In this document: in pieces, positions 17,338 through 25,783 of the stretch | Layout: every line of letters starts with the position of its first letter | How positions within the stretch are numbered: position 1 is the stretch's first letter | Source: Cyclobacteriaceae bacterium | GTDB lineage: Bacteria; Bacteroidota; Bacteroidia; Cytophagales; Cyclobacteriaceae | Length of the DNA stretch: 58,972 nucleotides | Direction of reading: 5' to 3' | Assembly: GCA_026989535.1 (NCBI GenBank) | Contig: JALSJD010000151.1 | Span: forward strand, 1-58,972 | Made by a program: the position numbers and the translations under genes | The notes under the pieces: model-generated | What the model saw: the letters and a program-made list of their open reading frames with translations, nothing else | What the model was told of the DNA's origin: nothing | Database searches by the model: none

Positions 17338-19827
17338 ATGAAGCATATACTCCTCTTATTGTTAGCTCTAAGCATCGTATTTGGCGCAGAAGCACAAAAA
17401 AAGAAAAAACGGAAATCAAAAGAAGCTGCTCCTACGGAGAAAAAAGAAGAAAAACCCAAAGACAAGAATGGGATTAAACCTTATGGAGAAGTAATAACCA
17501 AAGAGGCAAAATCCGATCAAGGTCTATTTACCATCCATCAAATTAAGGGCAAATATTTCTACGAAATACCCGATAGCCTTTTAGGAAGAGAAATGCTAAT
17601 GGTTACAAGAATAGCCAAAACAGCCTCGGGCATAGGCTTTGGTGGCGGAAAAGCAAACACACAAGTACTACGGTGGCAAAAACAAGATGACCAAATTTTA
17701 TTACGCGTGGTATCGCACGATGTTGTAGCCGCAGATTCTTTGCCTATACACGAAGCTGTTGTTAACTCCAATTTTGAACCGGTACTCTATGCCTTTCCTA
17801 TTAAAGCGATTTCGAAAGACTCTACCAGAACTGTTATTGAAGTAACTCCTTTGTTTAAAAAAGATGTAAAACCATTGGGTTTTCCTCAAAGCAGAAGAAA
17901 ACAGTATAAAATAACCAAATTAGACGGGGACAGAACTTATATTGAAACGATGAGGAGTTATCCTCTTAATATAGAAACTAGGAGTGTAAAAACCTATGCG
18001 GCAAGCAACCCTCCATCCAATAAAAATACAGGTTTAGTATCGGTAGAAATGAGCAACTCGATGGTGTTGCTACCTAAAGAGCCAATGAAACGTAGAAATT
18101 TCGATCAGCGTGTAGGATGGTTTGCAAGAGGCCAAGTTGATTATGGGTTAGAAAACCACGAAAGCCATACGGTAAAATACCTCGATCGTTGGCGTTTAGA
18201 AGTGCGTGAGGAGGACATGGAAAAATTTAAACGAGGAGAGTTGGTTGTGCCTAAAAAGCAGATTGTATATTACATAGATAGGGCTACCCCTAAAAAATGG
18301 CGACAATATATAAAAGAGGGTATTGAAGATTGGCAAGTAGCTTTTGAAGCTGCAGGATTTAAAGAGGCCATTATTGCCAAAGACCCTCCAACTAAGGAAG
18401 AAGACCCCAATTGGAGCCCTGAAGATGTACGCTATTCGGTTGTACGCTATTTGGCATCTCCTATTCCTAATGCAAACGGCCCACATGTGAGCGACCCAAG
18501 GTCTGGTGAAATTTTAGAGTCGGATATAAACTGGTATCATAATGTAATGACCTTGCTACGAAACTGGTATTTTATTCAAACAGCAGCCATTAACCCAAGC
18601 GCACAAACTACTGCCTTAAAAGATGAGGTTATGGGAAGATTAATCCGTTTTGTATCGGCTCACGAAGTAGGCCACACATTAGGGCTACCACATAATATGG
18701 GGGCAAGTTCCGCTTATCCGGTTGACTCTTTGAGGTCTGCCAGTTTTACGAAAAAATTTGGAACGGCTCCTTCTATTATGGACTATGCCCGATTTAATTA
18801 TGTAGCGCAACCAGGTGATAAAGATGTTGCCCTAATGCCAAATATTGGCATTTATGATAAATATGCCATTTCGTGGGGTTACCGACCTATTTTAGAAGCC
18901 AAAACCGCTGATGATGAGAAAACGACTTTAGACAAGTGGATATTGGAACATGAGGGCGATCCACTGTACCGTTTTGGAAGCCAACAATTTGGCGTAATAG
19001 ACCCCAGCTCACAAACAGAAGATTTAGGCAACGATGCCATTAAAGCAAGTAATTATGGCATTGCTAACTTAAAAATAATTGTTCCTAAATTAATTGAGTG
19101 GACTGCCGAAGAGGGGAAAGATTATACTAATTTAAAAACGATGTATGGGCAGGTATTATCGCAATATAACCGCTATATGGGTCATGTTACTAGCAACATT
19201 GGGGGTGTATATCAAATTTATAAAACATCTAATCAAGCAGGGCCTGTTTACACGCACGTTGCTAAATCTCACCAAAAAGCCTGTTTAAAATTTGTTAATC
19301 AAGAGCTATTTGCTACGCCTACCTGGCTTATTGATGCCCAAATTTTTAACAAGGTAGAATTTGCAGGCTCTGTTGAACGGTTAGGAGGATACCAAATTCG
19401 CACATTAACCAACATTCTTGATTTTGGTAGAATGGAACGAATGATTGAGAACGAGGCACTAAATGGCAAAAAAGCGTATTCACTATCTGAAATGATGACA
19501 GACCTTAGAAAAGGTGTATGGTCTGAATTGGGTAGAGGCAGAACCATTGATGTGTATCGCAGAAATTTACAACGCTCCTATCTAGCCCGAATGCAAGAAT
19601 TAATGACTGAAGAGCAAAAGCCAGTTCCTGAGCAATTTAAAAAGTATGTAAAACGTACAAATGTGAATGTAGAAATGTCGGATATAAGACCTGTGGTTCG
19701 CTACCAATTAAAGACTTTAAAAAACGAGATTAATGCAGCCATCCCTAGAACCTCCAACCGTATGTCGAAATACCACTTGCAAGATGCCGTGGTTAGAATT
19801 AATAATATTTTAAATCCTAAAAACTAA
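17338..19827 (+). CDS. Secreted zinc-dependent metalloprotease (DUF5117/DUF4953-type)
   Basis: An 829-residue exported protease. Signal peptide about 1-19 (IVFGAEAQ), then a short Lys-rich stretch. The long N-terminal region (about 45-300) fits the DUF5118/DUF5117 domains that accompany this family. The active site HEVGHTLGLPHN begins at His442 and gives the metzincin-type H-E-x-x-H-x-x-G-x-x-H with His442, His446, His452 and Glu443; PSIMDYARFNYV follows as the Met-turn. These proteins are common in Bacteroidota and their substrates are unknown. The gene has its own promoter and an upstream terminator, so it is probably monocistronic. Confidence 0.92.
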   Translation: MKHILLLLLALSIVFGAEAQKKKKRKSKEAAPTEKKEEKPKDKNGIKPYGEVITKEAKSDQGLFTIHQIKGKYFYEIPDSLLGREMLMVTRIAKTASGIGFGGGKANTQVLRWQKQDDQILLRVVSHDVVAADSLPIHEAVVNSNFEPVLYAFPIKAISKDSTRTVIEVTPLFKKDVKPLGFPQSRRKQYKITKLDGDRTYIETMRSYPLNIETRSVKTYAASNPPSNKNTGLVSVEMSNSMVLLPKEPMKRRNFDQRVGWFARGQVDYGLENHESHTVKYLDRWRLEVREEDMEKFKRGELVVPKKQIVYYIDRATPKKWRQYIKEGIEDWQVAFEAAGFKEAIIAKDPPTKEEDPNWSPEDVRYSVVRYLASPIPNANGPHVSDPRSGEILESDINWYHNVMTLLRNWYFIQTAAINPSAQTTALKDEVMGRLIRFVSAHEVGHTLGLPHNMGASSAYPVDSLRSASFTKKFGTAPSIMDYARFNYVAQPGDKDVALMPNIGIYDKYAISWGYRPILEAKTADDEKTTLDKWILEHEGDPLYRFGSQQFGVIDPSSQTEDLGNDAIKASNYGIANLKIIVPKLIEWTAEEGKDYTNLKTMYGQVLSQYNRYMGHVTSNIGGVYQIYKTSNQAGPVYTHVAKSHQKACLKFVNQELFATPTWLIDAQIFNKVEFAGSVERLGGYQIRTLTNILDFGRMERMIENEALNGKKAYSLSEMMTDLRKGVWSELGRGRTIDVYRRNLQRSYLARMQELMTEEQKPVPEQFKKYVKRTNVNVEMSDIRPVVRYQLKTLKNEINAAIPRTSNRMSKYHLQDAVVRINNILNPKN

Positions 19828-19841
19828 GTTTAGAAAGATAT

Positions 19842-20012
19842 AACTAAGAGTCCACTCCGAAAACAGACAATTTTCAAAAAAGAGTTATTTTGGAGTAGAT
19901 TTTCATTTTTTGAGATTCGTTGATGCCTGGGCATCAACGGATTAAAAAAGGTGAAAATATGCCCAAAAGAAACTTTTTTGGTTTTAGGTGTTTTCGGAGT
20001 GGACTCAACTAA
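19842..20012. mobile_element. MITE-like palindromic element, copy A, with AACTAA target duplication
   Basis: The element is 19848-20006 (159 bp) between direct repeats AACTAA (19842-19847 and 20007-20012). Its ends are an 18-bp inverted repeat GAGTCCACTCCGAAAACA, and nearly the whole element folds as one long imperfect hairpin with a central perfect hairpin (CGTTGATGCC / GGCATCAACG). Copy B, in opposite orientation, is at 38290-38447; a diverged copy C is at 34811-34979. No coding capacity. Confidence 0.85.
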
Positions 20013-20028
20013 CTAGGCTAGAGACGAA

Positions 20029-20078
20029 CGTCATTACCGAGCGTAAGACTCGGTAATCTCTGGGCTCAGCCGAGCCCA
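20029..20078. repeat. REP-like double hairpin
   Basis: ATTACCGAG / CTCGGTAAT form a perfect 9-bp stem (20032-20056), followed by TGGGCTC / GAGCCCA. The same module, inverted and with extra central sequence, is at 24000-24080, and a reduced one is at 55505-55533. Confidence 0.65.
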
Positions 20079-20099
20079 AATTTCAAAATTTAACCCTCC

Positions 20100-20405
20100 T
20101 TATTTATTTTTCTTTAAATAAATAAGGACCACCCCATTTTTACCTTCTTCTCCATAAAGCTTTGTTGCACCCTCGCCCTTTAACCCGCTAATACTTTCAA
20201 TGTTATTTTTATCAACTGTTTTTAAGGATTCAACTCGCCTCTTTCTATTTTTATCCTCAATATAGTAAATTGGCTGCCCTCCAATTTCAGGCCCATCTAC
20301 TTTTAGTACCACTCGTTGAGTACCAAAATTCGAGCAAAGCCTGTACCATACTCTAGTCGGTATGCTTAAATGGCAGGTAATTGGAATGCGTAATAGATTA
20401 TTCAT
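20100..20405 (-). CDS. Small TonB-receptor-plug-like protein, possibly a fragment
   Basis: 101 residues. The C-terminal half resembles the end of a TonB-dependent receptor plug or the tail of BlaR-type TonB proteins: NNIESISGLKGEGATKLYG then EEGKNGVVLIYLKKNK. The N-terminal 30 residues show neither a signal peptide nor a known domain. It may be a free-standing plug-like module or the leftover of a larger gene. It lies 305 bp beyond the end of the TonB operon on the same strand, with a small opposite-strand open frame in between. Confidence 0.5.
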   Translation of the reverse strand: MNNLLRIPITCHLSIPTRVWYRLCSNFGTQRVVLKVDGPEIGGQPIYYIEDKNRKRRVESLKTVDKNNIESISGLKGEGATKLYGEEGKNGVVLIYLKKNK

Positions 20406-20531
20406 GAATTATTCAGGTTAGGCAGAACTAGAATTTGCAATAAAGCGAGGTTACCTAACTTGGGCTTTTCCTATTTATAATTAAACCCAAAACATCTATT
20501 TTAACTATTTTAAAAAAGATAATTTTTACCA

Positions 20532-20702
20532 ATGGACAATCAAGTAATATTGAAAGATAAAACCAAGGAAGGATTAAAAATTAGAGCCCAACGGCTTGCT
20601 TTGATTGAAAAATTACGATTAATGGGGTTTAGTGAACAAGAAATAGAATACAATTTTTCTAAGTCCGAGAAAGAGGTTTCTACTTCGTTTTCAGGCAATT
20701 GA
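20532..20702 (+). CDS. Small unknown protein (56 residues)
   Basis: An ATG at 20532 opens 56 codons ending in TGA at 20700-20702, eight bases before the stop of the convergent tonB-like gene. The protein is charged and helical (TKEGLKIRAQRLALIEKLRL, GFSEQEIEYNFSKSEKE) with no membrane segment. I do not recognise it. Regular amino-acid composition and a close fit between neighbours favour a real gene; the size keeps confidence low. Confidence 0.4.
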   Translation: MDNQVILKDKTKEGLKIRAQRLALIEKLRLMGFSEQEIEYNFSKSEKEVSTSFSGN

Positions 20703-20710
20703 TAAGGAGG

Positions 20711-21619
20711 TTATTTTGCCTTAATTTTAAAAGTAATGATCCCCGTTGACGTACTTGCTACAGAAGATCCAGCGGTTTTAGAAAAGGTGAGTTTCATCAC
20801 CTCATCTCTGTAAATTTTTTCTACAGTTGGGCTTACGCCACTTTCAACCGTTTTTACACGAATAATATTTCCTTTGTCATCTATCACCACCTGAAAAACA
20901 AGCTTTCCACTTTCAGAAGAAGTATCTTTAGGATTAGGCTTAGCATCCCACATCCAACCACTCATTTGGAGAGCAGCTCCTCCGCCCCCACCTGCATTAC
21001 CATACAAGGCACGAGAATCAACTGTCCCATCTTTATCACCTTGATCGCCTACCGCATTGGCTTGGTCTCCTTGATTCGCATTTTGGGCGGTATTGGCTTT
21101 GCCCTCTTTGCCGCCTGCCCCTGTTTTATTAGTTGGATAAAGCACAGGCGGTAATTTAGGGGTCTCTTCTTTCTTCTCCTCAGGCTTTTTTACTTCTTCT
21201 TTTTTAGTTTCGGGTACAGGGGTTTCTTTTACCACATCGGGCGATTCTTGGGTATTAGTTACCTCATTCACCACTTCGTCTGTGGGTGCTTCTGTAGATT
21301 CGGTAGGGGCACTAATAGGTTCAGCCGTTACCGGAACTTGATCTTCAACTACTTCCTCTGGCACTTCCTCCATACCATCAGGAGCCGCATTTTCTTCCGA
21401 ATCAGTATCAGCAGGGGTAGTAAAAGGCTCGGGTTGATCTTCTCCTGTGCCTGCATCATCCAATCCAAAGTTTAATTCTATCCCAATTTCGGGCAGTGGA
21501 GGGTCGGGAGCTCGCCAAGCTACCATAAATAAGAAAAGTAAAAATAGCACTACGTGAACCCCTACCGAAATAATGGCCCCCACCTGCTTATTTTTCTTTT
21601 CTTTATCCGTTTGTTGCAT
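20711..21619 (-). CDS. tonB: TonB-like energy transducer
   Basis: A 302-residue TonB-type protein linking the ExbB-ExbD motor to outer-membrane receptors. One N-terminal membrane segment (about 13-34, VGAIISVGVHVVLFLLFLFM) is followed by a long Pro/Glu/Lys-rich periplasmic spacer (about 60-165) and a Gly/Asn-rich stretch. A C-terminal domain of about 85 residues ends it (LVFQVVIDDKGNIIRVKTVE, then IITFKIKAK), which resembles TonB_C but is divergent. Its ATG shares one base with the exbD stop (TAATG), so translation is coupled. This is the last gene of the operon. Confidence 0.82.
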   Translation of the reverse strand: MQQTDKEKKNKQVGAIISVGVHVVLFLLFLFMVAWRAPDPPLPEIGIELNFGLDDAGTGEDQPEPFTTPADTDSEENAAPDGMEEVPEEVVEDQVPVTAEPISAPTESTEAPTDEVVNEVTNTQESPDVVKETPVPETKKEEVKKPEEKKEETPKLPPVLYPTNKTGAGGKEGKANTAQNANQGDQANAVGDQGDKDGTVDSRALYGNAGGGGGAALQMSGWMWDAKPNPKDTSSESGKLVFQVVIDDKGNIIRVKTVESGVSPTVEKIYRDEVMKLTFSKTAGSSVASTSTGIITFKIKAK

Positions 21620-22011
21620 TATTTACTCGGTTTGGTAGCAATAGATACTTTGGCATTTAGCGAAGCGGCAATACCAGCTACCTTCACAAGGTATTCGGTA
21701 GGCACTGATTTATCTACATGAAGCGTAATAATGGCTTCACTCCCACTAACTTCTCTAGCCAGTTCACGTTCTAAGTTAGATGCTACCACTCGCCTATTAT
21801 TTATAAAATATTTTAAATCCTTGGTAATCGTTACCGAGGTTTTTTGCATCACTATTTTAGATTTTTTAGTGGTGGGTAAATTTACAGGCAAACCAGAAGG
21901 TGTTATAAATGAACTGGTTAGCATAAAAAATATTAATAGCAGAAAAATAATATCCGTCATAGACGAAACACTAAAGCTACTATCAATTTTATGTTTAGAC
22001 TCTAACCCCAT
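21619..22011 (-). CDS. exbD: ExbD/TolR-family biopolymer transporter
   Basis: An ExbD/TolR subunit of about 130 residues. The open frame extends to 22047, but the ATG at 22011 starts one base after the exbB stop and gives the family's normal N-terminus (MGLESKHKIDSSFSVSSMTD). Asp in SMTDIIFLLLIFFML is the conserved membrane carboxylate needed for proton-driven motion. The periplasmic part (ITLHVDKSVPTEYLVKVAGI) matches the ExbD fold. It lies between exbB and tonB with overlaps or one-base gaps, a classic co-assembled motor operon. Confidence 0.9.
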   Translation of the reverse strand: MGLESKHKIDSSFSVSSMTDIIFLLLIFFMLTSSFITPSGLPVNLPTTKKSKIVMQKTSVTITKDLKYFINNRRVVASNLERELAREVSGSEAIITLHVDKSVPTEYLVKVAGIAASLNAKVSIATKPSK

Positions 22012-22012
22012 T

Positions 22013-22696
22013 TTATTTTGGCTCTTGCAATAAATCGATAAACTCAATAGATGAATACTCCATAGTATGCACTGCTTTTTGCAGCCTAGTAACTAAATAA
22101 TTATAGCCTAAATAGGCAATAATACCCACTAATAACCCCGCAGCAGTGGTAACCATTGCTTCGTAAATACCTGCCGAAAGCAATTTGGGACTTACAGCCC
22201 CCTCTTCTTGCGCAATCGACATAAAGGCTTGTATCATACCAATAACAGTGCCTAAAAAGCCCAGCATAGGCGCAGCACCTGATACCGTTGCCAGCAAAGG
22301 CAAGTTGCGCTCTAATTTATAGAGCTCAATTTTGCCTACATTCTCAATGGATACCTCAATGTTTTTTAGCGGATGACCTATCCTATTCAATCCCTTTTCA
22401 ATCATTCGCGAAGCAGGGGTATCAACTTCTGCACACGCAAGTTTAGCTCCATTTACATCGCCATTGCTTACCAGCGATTTTACCTTATCCATAAAACCCT
22501 CGGGTGTAATAAGTGCTTGCTTAAGCGTTCTAATACGCTCTACAAAAACATACACTGCCACAAGCGAAAGTAATGCAATAGGAATCATCATGACTCCTCC
22601 CTTAAACAAAAGGTCGATTACTTGAACCGACCCTGATTCAGCTGCTGTTGAGAGTGTATCAACAGCAGCTGTTGTAGTTATTTGAACTAAAATCAT
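22013..22696 (-). CDS. exbB: MotA/TolQ/ExbB proton channel protein
   Basis: A 227-residue proton-channel subunit with three membrane segments: about 36-54 (MIPIALLSLVAVYVFVER), about 130-155 (LLATVSGAAPMLGFLGTVIG), and about 175-200 (AMVTTAAGLLVGIIAYLGYN). The G-x-x-G-T-V-x-G-M-I motif and the Thr in MVTTAAGLLVG are hallmarks of the family. The short N-terminal leader is a plausible periplasmic tail. The start is one base after the SPOR gene stop. It would form the pentameric motor with ExbD and drive the TonB-like protein encoded downstream. Confidence 0.92.
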   Translation of the reverse strand: MILVQITTTAAVDTLSTAAESGSVQVIDLLFKGGVMMIPIALLSLVAVYVFVERIRTLKQALITPEGFMDKVKSLVSNGDVNGAKLACAEVDTPASRMIEKGLNRIGHPLKNIEVSIENVGKIELYKLERNLPLLATVSGAAPMLGFLGTVIGMIQAFMSIAQEEGAVSPKLLSAGIYEAMVTTAAGLLVGIIAYLGYNYLVTRLQKAVHTMEYSSIEFIDLLQEPK

Positions 22697-22697
22697 A

Positions 22698-23492
22698 TCA
22701 ATATTTCAAAATCCATTTACCGACTCCAAACTCTTCTGCTAAATCGTTTAAAGCAGCTTGTGCTTCATCCATTGAGTCATAGCCTCCAATAGCCACACGC
22801 TGCATTTTCTTTTTAGAATACGGAGGTATTAAAAAGCTTGGTGTGCCTTCTTGAGCAACTTTATTGCCAAAGTCTTTGGCAAAATCCTCATCCACAAAAC
22901 TTTCGAGCACAATGTAATAACGACCAGATCTTTCGCTTAGTATTTGCACACCAGCATTTGCTTGTTCTTGTGTCTCAGCAGCCAATTGTGCCTCTTCTGC
23001 GGCAGCGGCAGCAGCATCTGCTTTCATTTTACGAGCAGCTTCCTCCTCAGCCGCTTTTTGCTTATCTAACTGCTCTTGTTTAGCTTTTTCAGCTGCGGCA
23101 ATTTCCTTTTGTTGCTTTTGGTAAAACCCAAAGTACCAAACAAGGGCAGCAATTAGCAGTACAACAATTATTCCACCAATAATTTTAGGCGCATTTGAGC
23201 TTTCTTCTTCCATTTGGTAACGAAGGGTCGGCTTCTCTTCCTCAATTTCTTGTGCTAGTTCTTCTTCTGGTTCATGTTGGTCATCAGCCGATGGTTCGGA
23301 AGCATAAGCTGATTCGGCTTCCTCTGTTTCAGGTTCGGCCTCTTCCTCAGAGCTTGCTTCTTCTGTTTCAGAGGTGTCTTCCTCTAATGGTTTATAATCA
23401 AGATCTGGCAAACCAAAGCTGTCATCAGCATCGTTTACATCATCTTGTCCTTGTGGGTTTAATTCTTCGTCCTTAGGATCCTTTTCGTCCAT
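22698..23492 (-). CDS. SPOR-domain membrane protein
   Basis: A 264-residue protein with an acidic Glu/Asp-rich N-terminus (about 1-95), one membrane segment (about 104-124, IIGGIIVVLLIAALVWYFGF), a long Lys/Ala/Glu coiled-coil (about 126-175) and a C-terminal SPOR domain (about 185-264: GRYYIVLESFVDEDFAKDFG, VAIGGYDSMDEAQAALNDL). SPOR domains bind denuded peptidoglycan glycan strands, often at division sites. It is the first gene of the exbB-exbD-tonB operon, suggesting it links the motor to the cell wall; that role is inference. Confidence 0.85.
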   Translation of the reverse strand: MDEKDPKDEELNPQGQDDVNDADDSFGLPDLDYKPLEEDTSETEEASSEEEAEPETEEAESAYASEPSADDQHEPEEELAQEIEEEKPTLRYQMEEESSNAPKIIGGIIVVLLIAALVWYFGFYQKQQKEIAAAEKAKQEQLDKQKAAEEEAARKMKADAAAAAAEEAQLAAETQEQANAGVQILSERSGRYYIVLESFVDEDFAKDFGNKVAQEGTPSFLIPPYSKKKMQRVAIGGYDSMDEAQAALNDLAEEFGVGKWILKY

Positions 23493-23532
23493 TGTTTAGG
23501 GATTATGGTTTGCTATAATAAATTAAAAATAG

Positions 23533-23540
23533 CAAAACTA
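23533..23540 (-). promoter_or_regulatory. Possible -7 box of the SPOR-exbB-exbD-tonB operon
   Basis: On the minus strand TAGTTTTG matches TAnnTTTG and lies 41 bp from the first start codon of the operon. No good TTG box is seen upstream of it. Confidence 0.3.
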
Positions 23541-23770
23541 AATCGAATAGTAAAACCCTTGTAACTCTTTAATGCGTTAAACTGCAAAAACGGCTTAAAA
23601 CGCATTGAAATAGAGGGTTAAAAAATCAGTTTCTATTAAACTTGGGGTATTTCTTAGCCCAAACTCAGTCCATCAATGGGCGTGTCCCTATTATCTATTT
23701 TGATAATATTACCATCCGAATAAAAACTCACTAATGCCCATTTAATAAAAAAAACAGAAATTAACCACTT

Positions 23771-23789
23771 TACCGGATTTATTCCGGTA
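23771..23789. repeat. Small perfect hairpin in a 632-bp gap
   Basis: TACCGGA / TCCGGTA with a 5-base loop. The gap 23493-24124 also holds a repeat end at 23909-23930 (AACCTCTATTAAT) and the REP-like module at 24000-24080. The 62-codon open frame at 23803-23991 shows no protein-like features. Confidence 0.45.
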
Positions 23790-23908
23790 TCCCCCTTTTA
23801 ATCTAACGGAGAGCCCCCTGAACCTGACCAGTGGGCGGACAGGAGATGGAATAGTTTTTTTGTTTTAAATGGAGGGGGTGTTTTTGAGAATACAAAAAAA
23901 TCGCCTTA

Positions 23909-23930
23909 AGGGAACCTCTATTAATAAGTA
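23909..23930 (+). repeat. Repeat end, TAAGGnnACCTCTATTAATT family
   Basis: TTAAGGGAACCTCTATTAAT matches the dispersed repeat end. It is more than 400 bp from the nearest coding sequence on this side. Confidence 0.5.
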
Positions 23931-23999
23931 CTCGGATGACAGTATGTTGATAACGAACACTAACTATGCAGGGTGGAAATTGTAAAGCCAATTGCTAAA

Positions 24000-24080
24000 T
24001 GGGCTCGGTTGAGCCCAAAGATTACCAGGTCTGGCCTGCCCTCCGTACAACTTCGGGAGGCGGGCGCCCGATAATGACGA
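24000..24080. repeat. REP-like module, inverted copy of 20029-20078
   Basis: TGGGCTC / GAGCCCA (24000-24017) followed by GATTACCAGG and, after about 45 bases with its own GCCCTCC / GGGAGGC hairpin, ATAATGACG. Read on the minus strand the order matches the module at 20029-20078, with extra central sequence. Confidence 0.55.
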
Positions 24081-24124
24081 GCATCCCGAATAGCTATCGA
24101 GATAATATTTGTTATATGATAAGG

Positions 24125-25783
24125 TTATAAAGTAATGCTAACTCCGACCAATGCCTGAAAGCCTTTGGCTGGATAATTATAAAAATATTGATATCTATTG
24201 CCTAAAATATTTTGCATTCGAACAAAAGCGGAAAAAGTTGAGTTTATTTTATAAGAGGTCGAAATATTCATATCTAAAATTGAGTTTAATTTTATTTCCG
24301 AAGCTGAATTAGTATCAAATGCATAAATACCATCGAGGTAAGCTAACGATAGCTCTGCATCAAATCTATTTTCTAAATTAAATTTGGCTTTAAAACCAAC
24401 ATCAACTTTGGGTAAATGGAAAGCATTATCAAGGGTTTTAAAATTAAAAATTAAATACTTACCATAAACTGACAGTAGTAAGTTTTTGGATGTAATAAAA
24501 TCAAATTGACCATTTAGGGTATGAATTAAATTATTCTCAGTGCGGTAATCGATGTAAAAGGTAGATTGATCGGTTGTATTATTTACATATTGCCCAAAAA
24601 CCTTATACAAGGCCGCATGGTAACCCAAACTAAAATCTACTTTAGGCGCTAATTTTCCATTTATTTCTACAAAAGCATCAATGGGCTTAACTTCGTTATT
24701 TATAACCGTAGAGCCTCCTAAATAGGGGTTTCTATCAAACCGTGTTCTGGCTGATTGCCACGTAACATCGCCCTTTATTCCTGCTGAAATTCGTTGACCC
24801 GAAGCCATCGTATAGCGAGCAACAATATGTGGCATAATGTACAGTTTACTATCGTAATTATTAATAGAATCTTTGGTGCCATATATACCAGCTCCCAGTT
24901 CAAAATCAAAGGCATCCATTGAGTAAACACCAATGGGCTTAACCATATACAAAGACCTGCCTGCGGTACTCGTAGCATAATTTTGGCTGGCTACGTGCAA
25001 ATCTCCAAGAATCTTTATCTTTAAGTTATCCGAAGCTATAATACCCGTATTAATATTGGCATAAAAATCGCTTTCTTTCCAATCTAAGTTTTTAGCACCA
25101 AAAAAATAGCTGCCGGCATTTACCTGGTAGTAAAAATCATTTTTAGCATCGTTATCGGTTATGCTTATGGCCATTGAATAGGTCGATAAGTTCTGTTCAA
25201 TGCTTTGCGATTCTGGTATTGGCATAGCTGCATCGTAGCCATACAAATGAAATTTATCAAATTTAGCTCCTACACTTGCCCCCAGTGTGGCTTTGTTCAA
25301 AAACACCTTACCGCTTACATACCCATCGGTATTGCTTAAACCTGAATTACGATTATCTACAGGCCCTCTGGCGGATGAAAAATGGCGAAAATGAAGCGCT
25401 ACTGCATATTCATCATTTCGTCTGGAGGCTACATCTGCCTGCACATACGGTGACACGTAGCTACCAAAACCCAGTTTAAAATTGCCCCAATAGGTTTTAT
25501 CAAGTGCTTCCGATTTCATCGTACGAGGCCTTAACTTAATGGGTATTTTAGGCAGTTCAATGTTAATATCTTTAGGCATATATTTTATCGCCATTGTATC
25601 TATGCCTACCGGGTCAACTGTAATCGAACTAAATCTTCTGGAAACAGTTGGTAGGGTTAATTGTTTATCTTTCTCGATTACAATTTCTTCACTTTTAATA
25701 GCGCCTTTTGGGTTTTCCCAATCTACTTGTGCCGCTCCATAAAAGGGTAGTACAGCCAATATAATTACGATTAATTTATTCAT
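24125..25783 (-). CDS. Outer-membrane beta-barrel protein coupled to a TPR protein
   Basis: A 552-residue exported protein with signal peptide about 1-18 (LPFYGAAQ). After a proline- and lysine-rich leader, the rest alternates aromatic and polar residues in barrel-strand fashion (GNFKLGFGSYVSPYVQADV, NLLLSVYGKYLIFNFKT) and ends in a barrel-type strand (FQALVGVSITL). It resembles the barrel of TonB-dependent receptors without a plug. Its start overlaps the 3' end of the upstream 1011-residue TPR gene by 8 bp, so the two are translated together and probably work together in the outer membrane. Function not recognised. Confidence 0.72.
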   Translation of the reverse strand: MNKLIVIILAVLPFYGAAQVDWENPKGAIKSEEIVIEKDKQLTLPTVSRRFSSITVDPVGIDTMAIKYMPKDINIELPKIPIKLRPRTMKSEALDKTYWGNFKLGFGSYVSPYVQADVASRRNDEYAVALHFRHFSSARGPVDNRNSGLSNTDGYVSGKVFLNKATLGASVGAKFDKFHLYGYDAAMPIPESQSIEQNLSTYSMAISITDNDAKNDFYYQVNAGSYFFGAKNLDWKESDFYANINTGIIASDNLKIKILGDLHVASQNYATSTAGRSLYMVKPIGVYSMDAFDFELGAGIYGTKDSINNYDSKLYIMPHIVARYTMASGQRISAGIKGDVTWQSARTRFDRNPYLGGSTVINNEVKPIDAFVEINGKLAPKVDFSLGYHAALYKVFGQYVNNTTDQSTFYIDYRTENNLIHTLNGQFDFITSKNLLLSVYGKYLIFNFKTLDNAFHLPKVDVGFKAKFNLENRFDAELSLAYLDGIYAFDTNSASEIKLNSILDMNISTSYKINSTFSAFVRMQNILGNRYQYFYNYPAKGFQALVGVSITL

